A stretch of 64,000 bases of DNA from contig NZ_JAHCVJ010000002.1 of assembly GCF_018476885.1 (NCBI RefSeq), forward strand, positions 1 to 64,000, written 5' to 3'. Source of the DNA: Geoanaerobacter pelophilus. GTDB lineage: Bacteria; Desulfobacterota; Desulfuromonadia; Geobacterales; DSM-12255. Shown piece by piece: positions 33,882 to 42,184 of the stretch. Position 1 is the first letter of the stretch, and every line of letters starts with the position of its first letter. The position numbers and the translations under genes were made by a program. The notes below the pieces were generated by a model, which saw only the letters and a program-made list of their open reading frames with translations, was not told the origin of the DNA and did no database searches.

Positions 33882-36188
33882 ATGCGCGATGTACTCCTGA
33901 AAACCCGGCTGACACCACTGACCATTGCTCTCATCTTCTATGTATCCGGCATTACCTGGATCCTTCTTGCCAACTTCATCCCGGACCAGATCCCGCGAGT
34001 TTCTCCTCATATAATCCGCGATGCCGACCAGTTCGGGCGCTGGCTGTTTGTCACCTTGACCTCAGGCATGATCTTTTACCTGGTCAGCAAGAGCGAAGCT
34101 GCCATTAAGCGGCGTAAAGACTCACTCAGCAACCTTAATCGGGCGCTCAAGTGCTACAGTTCCTGTAATCAGGCGATGATCCGCGCGACAGACGAGTTCC
34201 AGCTTATGAGCGAAGTCTGCCGCACCTGCGTCGAGATCGGGGGATATCGGGTCGCCTGGGTCGGGGTAGCTGAAGATGATGATGATAAATCCATACGTCC
34301 CGTGGCTCAGTGGGGCGATGAGCGAGGCTATCTGACGAAACTGAAGGCGAGCTGGGGCGAAGTTGATCATGGCAGAGGCCCTACCGGCACAGCCATCAGA
34401 AACGGCAAATCAGTGGTGGTTCAGCAGATCATTTACGACCCGATGTGGGAACTCTGGAGAGAGGAAGCCGTCAATCATGGCTTTGCAGCATCACTCTCTC
34501 TCCCCCTGACTGCAAACGGCAAGGCTTTCGGTGCCCTGGTAATCTTTGCAGGGAATCAGGGGGCATTCAACAATCGAGAGATTTCACTGCTCGAAGAGCT
34601 GGCAGAAGACCTTTCCTACGGAATCGCGTCGCTCCGCACCAAGAATGACGGCGAAAAATCGGAAAAAGAGCGCATGCTGCTGGCCTCGGTTATTCAGCAA
34701 TCCAACGACGGCATCATTATTGTCGACGATACTGGCATTGTCAGGTATGCCAACCCGGCCATTGCATCAATAACCGGACTGGCTCCGGAGCTGATGCTCG
34801 GCAGTCCGATCTCCCAACTGCAAAACGTGGAGATCGACAGAGCGTTCTATGAATGGCTCTGGGGCAATATGCAGAAAAAATATCCAATAACCAAGCACTT
34901 CTACGAATCTTCAAACACTGATGACAGCATGGAACTGGATTGTTCTTTCTGGACCATTTCGTCACCTGACGGCAATTCAGCAAGCCATGTCGTTCTAATC
35001 AGGAATGTCACCGGAGAACAGCGCCTAGAACGGCAGTTAAGACAGGCCCAGAGGATGGAGGCCCTTGCCACTCTTGCCGGCGGCATTGCCCATGACTTCA
35101 ACAACAGCCTCGCCTCTATTATCACCTGCGCAGAACTAGCCAGGGATGATCTGCAAGAAGACTCGCCACTGGCAGAATTGCTCGATGTGATACTAAAATC
35201 CGGACAGCGTGGCCGTAACCTGGTCAAACAGATCATGACCTTTTGCCGCAGAACCGAGCAGGACCGCCAGCCCCTTCAGGTGCAAGGGATTATTCAGGAA
35301 TGTGTCAAGCTACTCAGGGCCTCAATCCATAGCAATATCGAAATCCGGGAATCGATATGCAGTTCGCCGCCATTGATAATGGCTGACCCGACCCAGCTTC
35401 ATCAGATCATCATGAACCTCTGCACTAATTCGGTGCAGGCAATGAAAGACCTGAAAGGGGAGATTTTGCTCAGCCTGGATGAGGTCGAGATTAACGAGGA
35501 GACTGCTGAACGGCTTACCGGTCTTACTCCGGGGCCGCACATTATGCTGACGGTAAAGGACAGCGGCTGCGGCATTGACGACCAGACCATCGAGAGGATA
35601 TTTGACCCGTTCTTCACCACCAAAGCCCCATCGGAAGGCACTGGCCTCGGGCTATCCGTGGTTCATGGCATTGTCAAAAGCTACGGAGGCACCATCGCCG
35701 TTGAAAGCGAACCAGGGGTTGGCACCAGATTTCGGGTATTTCTCCCCTGCACCCACACTGCTCAAGAAAGTCAGCCACGTAAAACAGAAAGCAGCCTGGC
35801 TGCAAACGCCGAGCGGATCCTTTTCGTCGATGATGAAGAGGATGTGGTATTTACCGGGCGCAAAATGCTCGAACGTCTGGGATATTTGGTTGATGCGCAC
35901 AGCGACAGCTTGCGCGCCCTTGAAGCGTTTCGACTGAAACCGACAGAGTACGACCTGATCATCACCGACCAATGCATGCCACGGATGACCGGAATCGAAC
36001 TGGCCCGGGAAATTACCGATATTCGCAACGATATCCCCATTGTGCTCTGCACTGGGGATCTGACTGGAGGCAGGGAAGAAAACGATCAATACTCTACCCC
36101 TGCGTTCATTCAGGAAATTGCCTATAAGCCCCTTGAACGTAACGAAATGTCCAGTCTTATCCGCCGCGCCCTGGATAGCGCCCGTTGA
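33882..36188 (+). CDS. Hybrid sensor histidine kinase with GAF, PAS and receiver domains
   Basis: 768 residues. Two membrane helices (about 10-32 and 52-72) with a short periplasmic loop are followed by a GAF-like domain (about 85-255), a PAS domain (about 265-375), HisKA with GGIAHDFNN, a HATPase domain ([21 protein letters not shown]) and a C-terminal receiver ([17 protein letters not shown] with the acceptor Asp, and a KPL lysine). The GAF and PAS domains suggest cytoplasmic ligand or redox sensing. It is 11 bp before an NtrC-type regulator gene and upstream of the CbcBA-like operon, which it probably controls. Confidence 0.92.
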   Translation: MRDVLLKTRLTPLTIALIFYVSGITWILLANFIPDQIPRVSPHIIRDADQFGRWLFVTLTSGMIFYLVSKSEAAIKRRKDSLSNLNRALKCYSSCNQAMIRATDEFQLMSEVCRTCVEIGGYRVAWVGVAEDDDDKSIRPVAQWGDERGYLTKLKASWGEVDHGRGPTGTAIRNGKSVVVQQIIYDPMWELWREEAVNHGFAASLSLPLTANGKAFGALVIFAGNQGAFNNREISLLEELAEDLSYGIASLRTKNDGEKSEKERMLLASVIQQSNDGIIIVDDTGIVRYANPAIASITGLAPELMLGSPISQLQNVEIDRAFYEWLWGNMQKKYPITKHFYESSNTDDSMELDCSFWTISSPDGNSASHVVLIRNVTGEQRLERQLRQAQRMEALATLAGGIAHDFNNSLASIITCAELARDDLQEDSPLAELLDVILKSGQRGRNLVKQIMTFCRRTEQDRQPLQVQGIIQECVKLLRASIHSNIEIRESICSSPPLIMADPTQLHQIIMNLCTNSVQAMKDLKGEILLSLDEVEINEETAERLTGLTPGPHIMLTVKDSGCGIDDQTIERIFDPFFTTKAPSEGTGLGLSVVHGIVKSYGGTIAVESEPGVGTRFRVFLPCTHTAQESQPRKTESSLAANAERILFVDDEEDVVFTGRKMLERLGYLVDAHSDSLRALEAFRLKPTEYDLIITDQCMPRMTGIELAREITDIRNDIPIVLCTGDLTGGREENDQYSTPAFIQEIAYKPLERNEMSSLIRRALDSAR

Positions 36189-36199
36189 GGTAACAAACC

Positions 36200-37621
36200 A
36201 TGTCCCGCGTGCTTGTGATTGATGACGATGAGAGTATCTGCCTTACCCTGCTCCATGTGGCAAAACGGGCCGGGCATGAGGCCTGTTACGCCCTGACGCT
36301 GGCTCAGGGGTGGAACCTTGCCGCTTCCGGCGAATTCGACCTTGTCTTCCTTGACGTGCGGCTCACTGATGGCAACGGCCTGGATCTGTTGCCGAAAATC
36401 AACACGCTCCCCGGCTCGCCGGAGGTCATCATAATTACCGGCTTCGGCGACTCTGAAGGGGCTGAACTGGCGATCAGAAACGGTGCATGGGACTATATCG
36501 AAAAGGGCGACTCGGCAAAAGCCTTCTCGCTGTCACTCTCCCGGGCACTTGAATACCGGGAACAAAAATTGTCAGCGCTTAAAGGTTCCACTGTTGTCTC
36601 ACTTAAACGTGATGCGATAATCGGCACCAGCCCCAGGCTGAAGGAATCCCTGGATCTGGTGGCAAAGGCCTCCTGTTCTGAGGCAGCGGTCCTGATCACT
36701 GGCGAAACCGGTACCGGCAAGGAGTTGTTTGCCCGGGCCGTGCATGAAAACAGCCGCCGGTCTTCAGCCCGATTCGTCGTGGTGGATTGCGCGGCAATGC
36801 CGGAAAACCTGGTAGAGAGCATGCTCTTTGGCCATGAAAAAGGGGCCTTTACCGGAGCTGACCATTCCCGGGAGGGGCTGATCAGAACCGCAGACAGGGG
36901 TACCCTGTTTCTTGACGAGGTTGGCGAACTACCGCTAAGCATTCAGAAGGCATTTCTCCGCGTCCTGCAGGAACACAGATTCCGCCCGGTTGGCAGTTCA
37001 ACCGAGTTGTCCAGCGATTTCAGAGTGGTTGCCGCTACCAACCGCAACCTTGATACAATGGTTACTGCTGGATCCTTCAGACAGGACCTGCTTTACCGGC
37101 TCAGGGGATTTGAAATACATCTGCCGCCGCTCCGGGAAAGGCTCGATGACATCAGAGATCTAGTGCGTTCTTTTGTCGACAGGTTCTGCGAAGCTTATGG
37201 CATACCGGCAAAAGGACTGGCCCCGGAGCTCATCCAACTGCTGCAATCATTGCAATGGCCCGGCAATGTCCGGCAGCTGGCAACTGTTATGGAGCAGGCG
37301 GTGGTGGCTGCCGGCCTTGAACCGGTACTGTTTTCCCGGCACTTGCCTGCCGAAATCAGGATAGAGGCGGCCTGTTCGTCGCTTAAAACAGAAAAACCCC
37401 ACCCAGCACTGCCCGGCCAAGAGTCTTCAGCCTTTGACTGCTCAGTTATTCCGCCGCTCCATGAATTCCGTGAAACCATCTACAATGAAGCCGAGCGCAA
37501 GTACCTCCTGAATCTCATGGGCCAGGCACAGCACGATATCAGTGAGGCATGCCGCGTTTCCGGTCTTTCCCAGTCACGCCTTTACGCCCTCCTGAAGAAA
37601 CAGCATCTCACCTCCCACTGA
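36200..37621 (+). CDS. NtrC-family sigma-54 activator, BccR-like by context
   Basis: 473 residues: receiver (Asp52 in FLDVRL), AAA+ sigma-54 activation domain with Walker A GETGTGKE (168-175) and an intact GAFTGA loop (215-220), Walker B LFLDEVGEL, and a C-terminal Fis-type helix-turn-helix. It lies 11 bp after the hybrid kinase gene. The 250 bp after its stop hold three identical dyads and a consensus sigma-54 promoter for the cytochrome operon, so it is very likely the direct activator. In G. sulfurreducens a sigma-54 regulator named BccR lies beside cbcBA; this gene occupies the equivalent place, but orthology was not tested. Confidence 0.93.
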   Translation: MSRVLVIDDDESICLTLLHVAKRAGHEACYALTLAQGWNLAASGEFDLVFLDVRLTDGNGLDLLPKINTLPGSPEVIIITGFGDSEGAELAIRNGAWDYIEKGDSAKAFSLSLSRALEYREQKLSALKGSTVVSLKRDAIIGTSPRLKESLDLVAKASCSEAAVLITGETGTGKELFARAVHENSRRSSARFVVVDCAAMPENLVESMLFGHEKGAFTGADHSREGLIRTADRGTLFLDEVGELPLSIQKAFLRVLQEHRFRPVGSSTELSSDFRVVAATNRNLDTMVTAGSFRQDLLYRLRGFEIHLPPLRERLDDIRDLVRSFVDRFCEAYGIPAKGLAPELIQLLQSLQWPGNVRQLATVMEQAVVAAGLEPVLFSRHLPAEIRIEAACSSLKTEKPHPALPGQESSAFDCSVIPPLHEFRETIYNEAERKYLLNLMGQAQHDISEACRVSGLSQSRLYALLKKQHLTSH

Positions 37622-37635
37622 CCGCAGAGTCCGGT

Positions 37636-37670
37636 TTCCTGCAGAGCAGGAATTTCCTGCTTTTCAGGAA
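37636..37670. promoter_or_regulatory. Two adjacent activator-site dyads (TTCCTG-N5-CAGGAA)
   Basis: Two perfect 17-bp dyads lie at 37636-37652 and 37654-37670, centre to centre 18 bp. They begin 14 bp after the activator gene and about 200-230 bp before the -24 element. This spacing fits upstream activating sequences bound by an NtrC-type dimer pair. Confidence 0.8.
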
Positions 37671-37757
37671 ACGCCTCTTTCTGCCCGGCAGCGCAACCAA
37701 TCACCATAACACTCCAATTTTATTAATATTACCCCATAAAATCCGTTACTGCTTCAA

Positions 37758-37774
37758 TTCCTGAAAAACAGGAG
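37758..37774. promoter_or_regulatory. Third activator-site dyad (TTCCTG-N5-CAGGAG)
   Basis: A third copy with one mismatch in the right arm, centred about 104 bp upstream of the -24 element. With the tandem pair at 37636-37670 it makes a three-site enhancer. Confidence 0.75.
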
Positions 37775-37869
37775 TTGCCCCTCGCCCACAACACTCCGCA
37801 AAAATGCCCTGGTTCATTTTACACAGTAATTTCGAGATGTTAACAATTAATTAACCATTATTAATCATA

Positions 37870-37885
37870 TGGCACTCCGGTTGCT
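37870..37885 (+). promoter_or_regulatory. Consensus sigma-54 promoter of the cytochrome operon
   Basis: TGGCAC-TCCGG-TTGCT is a perfect match to the -24/-12 consensus with correct spacing. Transcription should start near 37897, about 30 bp before the first start codon at 37928. Confidence 0.92.
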
Positions 37886-37927
37886 CTACCCATGACAGAG
37901 GTTCAGAAAACAAAGGAGGTAAAAGCC

Positions 37928-38206
37928 ATGAAAGATACAGGGGAAAAACCATGGGGCGAAGTTGCGGCAAACGGGCTGATCATTGCCATGGTCATTGTCG
38001 GGACCATGCTCTTCGTCAACATCCCGGACGCAACGAGAGGGGAAGGATTGATGTCCAAGCTCTTCATCGGGTTTCTTGGGGCAATCATAACAGTCCAGAT
38101 CATCCCAGCGCTGGTCATGATCGCAGCAATGGTCAAGGGAGTTGCCGGCAGTGCCAAGCGCCTGGGAAAGCACTCTGCCGTTCCGGAAGCCGGACCGGAA
38201 AAATAA
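37928..38206 (+). CDS. Small membrane protein, first gene of the sigma-54 operon
   Basis: 92 residues from the ATG at 37928, eight bases after GGAGG; an in-frame ATG 12 codons upstream would start before the predicted transcript has a ribosome site. Two membrane helices (about residues 12-32 and 43-68) connect through a short loop. It has no haem or metal motif. It resembles in size and layout the third gene of the operon. A role as subunit or assembly factor of the quinol-oxidising cytochrome complex is inferred from position. Confidence 0.85.
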   Translation: MKDTGEKPWGEVAANGLIIAMVIVGTMLFVNIPDATRGEGLMSKLFIGFLGAIITVQIIPALVMIAAMVKGVAGSAKRLGKHSAVPEAGPEK

Positions 38207-38234
38207 CCTCTGCAGACCGATTGGAGAAAGGGCC

Positions 38235-38675
38235 ATGAGCGCGAGAGGAATTCTTATAGCAGACGGCGACACCAGGCAGCGGTCTGAAATGGCGGAATAC
38301 TTCTCCCGACAGGGATATCAGGTTGAAACAACCAATTCAGCGGTGCATGCCTTTTGTACCATTTTGCAGAAGAAAACACCGGTGCTCCTTCTGGGGTCGG
38401 ATTTCGACCAGAAGATGTCATCCGCTGAAATGGTCAACCTGCTTAAGATGTGCAACAGGCAGCTCGCCATCATCCTGGTCTCGGAACAGATGCTGCTCCC
38501 CCAGGCCGTAAAAATCCGCGAAGGAGGGATTTTTTACCAGGCTCTGCGCCCCGAATCCATGGATGATCGCAAGGAGATTCGCCAGGCTGTTGAGTGCGCC
38601 TTTGACAAGATCAACCGGACCAGTCGCAGAGACAAGCCGGTTAACAGGTCGCAGAAAAAGGAGGAGTTATCATGA
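38235..38675 (+). CDS. Degenerate receiver-domain (pseudo-receiver) protein
   Basis: 146 residues; GGAG precedes the ATG at 38235. The fold follows a response-regulator receiver: ILIADGDTRQRSEMAEYF at the start, VLLLGSDFDQKMS at the third strand and AIILVSEQM at the fourth. The position of the phospho-acceptor Asp is Gly (LLLG), and the conserved Lys near the fifth strand is missing (FYQALRP). It therefore probably does not take a phosphoryl group in the normal way. There is no output domain. It overlaps the next gene by 4 bp. A structural or regulatory role within the membrane complex is inference. Confidence 0.82.
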   Translation: MSARGILIADGDTRQRSEMAEYFSRQGYQVETTNSAVHAFCTILQKKTPVLLLGSDFDQKMSSAEMVNLLKMCNRQLAIILVSEQMLLPQAVKIREGGIFYQALRPESMDDRKEIRQAVECAFDKINRTSRRDKPVNRSQKKEELS

Positions 38676-38905
38676 AACGGTTCGCTATCACATTAGGAGT
38701 TATCTGGCTGATGCTACCGGCGGCACCATACCTTTACGCGGCAGGCGGTGGCCGTGAGGATGATGGAGGCCTCTTCCTGTGGCTGTTCGTCGGCCTCTGT
38801 GCCCTCATCGTTGTCCTGCAGTTACTACCGGCATTCATGCGGCTGATCGGGCTCGCAAAGGAAACTAAGGTTGAAACGCCGCTACCGGAACGACACGACA
38901 AGTGA
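38672..38905 (+). CDS. Small membrane protein with signal-like N-terminus
   Basis: 77 residues; GGAGG precedes the ATG, which overlaps the previous stop. A signal-like segment (FAITLGVIWLMLPAAPYLYA) is followed by a Gly/Asp-rich stretch and one membrane helix (FLWLFVGLCALIVVLQLLPAF). The tail is charged. It resembles the first operon gene in having a helix ending in a QLLPA/QIIPA-type motif, so the two may be distant relatives. Likely a minor subunit of the cytochrome complex. Confidence 0.8.
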   Translation: MKRFAITLGVIWLMLPAAPYLYAAGGGREDDGGLFLWLFVGLCALIVVLQLLPAFMRLIGLAKETKVETPLPERHDK

Positions 38906-38945
38906 GGCAATGCTGGCAGAACGAAACATCAGGGAGGGAGCTATC

Positions 38946-40034
38946 GTGAAAGCAGCAATCCATTACATAGTAACCATGGCACTGTCGTTGGCGATGAGCC
39001 TGCCACTCTTCGTTTATCACACGCAGGCCGCCCAAGGTCCGGGCTTTGCCTTCGGCACCATTGACAAAAACAACACCTGCCTCGGCTGTCACAGCAGCAT
39101 GACGGCTGTCGGCAAAAACAACTACATCGACCCGATGAAGTTCTCCCGCTCTACCCACGCCAGGATTGGCTGCAGCACCTGTCACGACGCCATTGGCAGT
39201 AAGCACCCTGACGGATTCCAAAGCAAGGTGAGCACCGGATGCCTCGACTGCCATAAAGATATCGGCGCTGAATACGTCAACAGCGATCATGTCAGGAACG
39301 CCTCCTGTACTAGCTGCCATAACCCCCATACCGTGCTCACCCTTTCGGAAATCAGCAGTGAAGAGGTGCGCAGACAGTGCTCCGGTTGTCACAAGCAGGA
39401 AATCATGTGGTCACGACACTCCAGATGGCTGCCGCAATCCGAGCTGCACCTGGAAACCATCCCCTGCATAACCTGCCATACCGAGAGCAGGGAACTGGTT
39501 GTCACCATATCGATTATCAGGAAACACCAAGCTGCGGGAGAAACCCGGATCGAACCGGTGTCGCATGCTGCTCTCAAGAAACTGGTGCAGGGTGGCGACA
39601 TCAGGAGAATAATTGACAGAAACGGCGACCAGAGCGTTTCCATCGACGAATTGAAGGCGTTCAATAAAAATCCGCTGTACGGCGAATACTGCCTGGCTGG
39701 GGTCATGACCCCGTCCAAGATCAGTCACTCATTCAAAATCATCAACAACCGCTGGGACTGCACCTATTGCCATGCCAAAGGACCGGGCGCTGTGAAGTCA
39801 TCGAGCATTGCCCTGCCTATGGATGACGGCTCAGTAACCAGCATCCCGGTGGAAAAAGGGGCCATTCTTGAGTCGCTAAACAGCATCCCCGACATGTATC
39901 TCATGGGGTCGAGCCGTAACGAGTATATGAACAAGATCGGGCTGGCCATCCTCGGTGCCGGCATGATAATGCCGGTCGGGCATGGGGTTCTGCGATTTTT
40001 GACCCGCCGGAACCGCAATGGAAAGGAGCACTAG
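38946..40034 (+). CDS. Seven-haem membrane-anchored c-type cytochrome, CbcA-like
   Basis: 362 residues from the GTG at 38946, preceded by GGGAGGGAG; a longer in-frame start lacks a ribosome site and would run through the preceding gene. A signal peptide leads to a periplasmic domain with seven CX2CH sites (CLGCH, CSTCH, CLDCH, CTSCH, CSGCH, CITCH, CTYCH). A calcium-loop-like DRNGDQSVSIDELKAF lies between the sixth and seventh. A C-terminal helix (IGLAILGAGMIMPVGHGVL) anchors it. The next gene is a b-type cytochrome, as in cbcBA of G. sulfurreducens, where CbcA has seven haems. Role by analogy: takes electrons from quinol via the b subunit and hands them to periplasmic cytochromes during low-potential respiration. 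Confidence 0.9.
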   Translation: MKAAIHYIVTMALSLAMSLPLFVYHTQAAQGPGFAFGTIDKNNTCLGCHSSMTAVGKNNYIDPMKFSRSTHARIGCSTCHDAIGSKHPDGFQSKVSTGCLDCHKDIGAEYVNSDHVRNASCTSCHNPHTVLTLSEISSEEVRRQCSGCHKQEIMWSRHSRWLPQSELHLETIPCITCHTESRELVVTISIIRKHQAAGETRIEPVSHAALKKLVQGGDIRRIIDRNGDQSVSIDELKAFNKNPLYGEYCLAGVMTPSKISHSFKIINNRWDCTYCHAKGPGAVKSSSIALPMDDGSVTSIPVEKGAILESLNSIPDMYLMGSSRNEYMNKIGLAILGAGMIMPVGHGVLRFLTRRNRNGKEH

Positions 40035-40036
40035 CC

Positions 40037-40717
40037 ATGTCAAAGATCAAGATCTATCTCCAGCCGACACCGGTCCGTATCTGGCACTGGATCAATGCAA
40101 CCGGCTTCATTGCCCTCATCCTCAGCGGCATCCAGATCCGTTTCCCGGAATATGTGAACCTGTTCGGCAGCTACAAGGCAGCCATCTCTCTGCACAATGC
40201 AGCAGGGCTGGTGGTGGCGGTATCGTTCTCTCTCTGGTTCTTCTATTACAAGATGGTTGCAGGCACCATCCTCAAGCTCTATATGCCAAACAGCGAAGAC
40301 CTGCGCCACGGTCTGCTCAGACAGGGAATCTTCTACTTCTTTAAATACTTCAAAGGGGAGCCCAATCCTCACCACACCACCCCTGACAACAAATTTAACC
40401 CGCTGCAGAAATCGGCATATCTTGCCGTCATGTTCATTCTGGTACCGATGGTCAGCCTGACCGGGCTGCTGATCATGAATGTCACCCCGCTCCGCGATCT
40501 GGTGGTGATTGCCGGCGGGTTGAAGATCCTTGCCAACCTCCATTTCCTCTTTGCCTGCTCTCTGTGCGCATTCCTGTTCACCCATGTGTACCTGGCCACT
40601 CTCGGCCATACGCCGCTGGAGCATTTCAAGCCGATGTGGACCGGATGGGAAGAGATCGACGAAGAGAAAGCAGAAGGCCAGGCAGCAGAGCTAGGCAAAG
40701 TGGAACCAGGCAGATAA
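40037..40717 (+). CDS. Membrane b-type cytochrome, CbcB-like
   Basis: 226 residues; AAAGGAG precedes the ATG. Four membrane helices of the bacterial cytochrome b561/hydrogenase b family are seen. They carry candidate haem-ligand His residues, in PVRIWHWINATGF, ISLHNAAGLVV, LANLHFLFACSL and LFTHVYLATLGH. It follows the seven-haem cytochrome gene by 2 bp. Together they should form a menaquinol-oxidising, inner-membrane complex like CbcBA. Haem number and quinone site are inferred from the family. Confidence 0.9.
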   Translation: MSKIKIYLQPTPVRIWHWINATGFIALILSGIQIRFPEYVNLFGSYKAAISLHNAAGLVVAVSFSLWFFYYKMVAGTILKLYMPNSEDLRHGLLRQGIFYFFKYFKGEPNPHHTTPDNKFNPLQKSAYLAVMFILVPMVSLTGLLIMNVTPLRDLVVIAGGLKILANLHFLFACSLCAFLFTHVYLATLGHTPLEHFKPMWTGWEEIDEEKAEGQAAELGKVEPGR

Positions 40718-40743
40718 GTGAGCACTGAACAAGGAGGGACGCC

Positions 40744-41286
40744 ATGAACGCCATAAGATCGACTCAAAGCAAAGAGACAACCGGGGCAGCTGCAGATGGC
40801 GTGAACTTTGTCCACGATCCGGCACTCAGGAAGCAAGGGATCATGAAAAGTATCGAATCAGTCCAGCTCCATACCCGTAAAGGGTTATGGGGGCTGCTGA
40901 GTTTTCTCTTTGCCAGCACAGTCGCTTGGATTCTGGCGGATTATCAACTATTTGCCCCACTGGAGCCGGGGATGCTGCAGTTGCTGGAACCGAAAACCTT
41001 CCTGGCAATGATCGACATGATATTTGCCGTATCAACCATCAGCGACATCATCCTCATCGGCGGGCGGTTGAACGACGGCTCCAAGCCGGACAGGATCTGG
41101 ATTCACGTAGGTTTCAGGGCTGTCTTCTACCTGTTCTACCTGCTGGGGGGGCTGCTGCCGCTGCGGTTCTTCGTGGTCTTCACCGCCGGAATCCTGGTCA
41201 TAGGCTTTGAACAGGCGGTGCTCTATCTCTATGAAGCAAGAACCATCAGGGAAGAGCAGCAGATGCTGAGCGCCATGGGGCGCTAA
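40744..41286 (+). CDS. Integral membrane protein, last gene of the cytochrome operon
   Basis: 180 residues; AAGGAGG precedes the ATG. A soluble N-terminus of about 45 residues is followed by about four membrane helices, with conserved-looking polar residues between them (FAVSTISDIILIGGRLND, and RAVFYLFYLLGGLLPL). No haem or metal motif. It closes the six-gene sigma-54 operon and is followed by a terminator-like hairpin. I do not recognise the family; it is probably a further subunit of the quinol-oxidising complex. Confidence 0.8.
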   Translation: MNAIRSTQSKETTGAAADGVNFVHDPALRKQGIMKSIESVQLHTRKGLWGLLSFLFASTVAWILADYQLFAPLEPGMLQLLEPKTFLAMIDMIFAVSTISDIILIGGRLNDGSKPDRIWIHVGFRAVFYLFYLLGGLLPLRFFVVFTAGILVIGFEQAVLYLYEARTIREEQQMLSAMGR

Positions 41287-41303
41287 TAAAAGCAACGGGT
41301 TCC

Positions 41304-41340
41304 ATGCCCTGCGGGTCCTCCGTGGGGCATATTCTTTCCT
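41304..41340 (+). terminator. Terminator-like hairpin after the cytochrome operon
   Basis: Outer stem ATGCCC / GGGCAT with an inner GCGG / CCG pairing, then a T-rich stretch, begins 17 bp past the last stop codon. Confidence 0.5.
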
Positions 41341-41346
41341 GTTGTT

Positions 41347-41360
41347 TTGACCTGAATCAA
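41347..41360 (+). promoter_or_regulatory. FNR/CRP-superfamily site
   Basis: TTGAC-CTGA-ATCAA differs from the FNR consensus TTGAT-N4-ATCAA at one position. A TATTGT box at 41383-41388 lies at the distance expected for a class II FNR-dependent promoter. The target is the exported protein gene at 41457. Confidence 0.65.
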
Positions 41361-41456
41361 AGCCAGCGCGACCCAGGTCGGCTATTGTCAAAACCACGCT
41401 GTTTCTTGCCTTGCGAAAACTTCTGTTTAAACTATCTACCGTGGAGAAAATAGCCA

Positions 41457-42146
41457 ATGCGACTTCCAGCCCTCGCCCCATACGGCCTGATTTTGACCCT
41501 TGCGTTGCTGGCACCAATTACAGCGGCTGCAGCACCGGCAATAACCTGCCACTGTTTCAAAGACCGCACCTACGATCCGGCGCACCCAGCCATTGCCGAT
41601 CCCTACTTCCTGGCGAATGCCCAAAACTCCCTCTTCGCCGCCATATTCAATGTCGACAAAAAAGGGATTGTCGTGAAAAAGCAGCTGGGGACATCCTCCG
41701 ACGATCTCTGGATCGCCTACTGGCTGACAATGAAAAGCGGTAAGCCGGCAGAGTCGTTACTGCAAAGCAGGGGGGCCAAAGAGAGCTGGCGAGACGTGGT
41801 GGAAGCTGCCCGGATCCCGGCAAAATCCCTTGGGAGCGAATTCTCTGCAGCTCTGAAAAGCAATCTGCAGGACTTCAGGCTTGCCGAACTCGTGGTGAAT
41901 GGCCTCATTGTGGAACACCGGCTGTTATCCGGCCCCGATCTGGCGGCTATCCGCAAGGCAGGGGCAACCAACCAGGAGCTGGTTATTGCCATCCTGCTGG
42001 CGGCAAAGACCAAACAACCGGCAATGTCGCACTATCGTGCGGTCAAGAGCGGAGGGAAAAGCTGGGGGGCGCTTCTCAATAGCGCCGGGATCGCGCCGGC
42101 AGATATCCAGGGAGAGATTACCGCCCTGCTCGCAGCAAAGCGTTAG
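41457..42146 (+). CDS. Exported protein with a duplicated module
   Basis: 229 residues; GGAG precedes the ATG. A signal peptide ends near AAAA-PAIT and the mature protein starts with C-H-C. The rest is two copies of one module (about residues 45-134 and 137-226). Each has an alpha-helical first half and a second half aligned by patterns such as DLWIAYWLTMKSGK with ELVIAILLAAKTKQ, and SWRDVVEAARIP with SWGALLNSAGIA. I do not recognise the family. It follows the sigma-54 operon but has its own FNR-type site, suggesting induction under low oxygen or nitrosative conditions. Confidence 0.8.
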   Translation: MRLPALAPYGLILTLALLAPITAAAAPAITCHCFKDRTYDPAHPAIADPYFLANAQNSLFAAIFNVDKKGIVVKKQLGTSSDDLWIAYWLTMKSGKPAESLLQSRGAKESWRDVVEAARIPAKSLGSEFSAALKSNLQDFRLAELVVNGLIVEHRLLSGPDLAAIRKAGATNQELVIAILLAAKTKQPAMSHYRAVKSGGKSWGALLNSAGIAPADIQGEITALLAAKR

Positions 42147-42184
42147 CTTGACCGACATTAAATGCCACGAATATTGTCATAACA

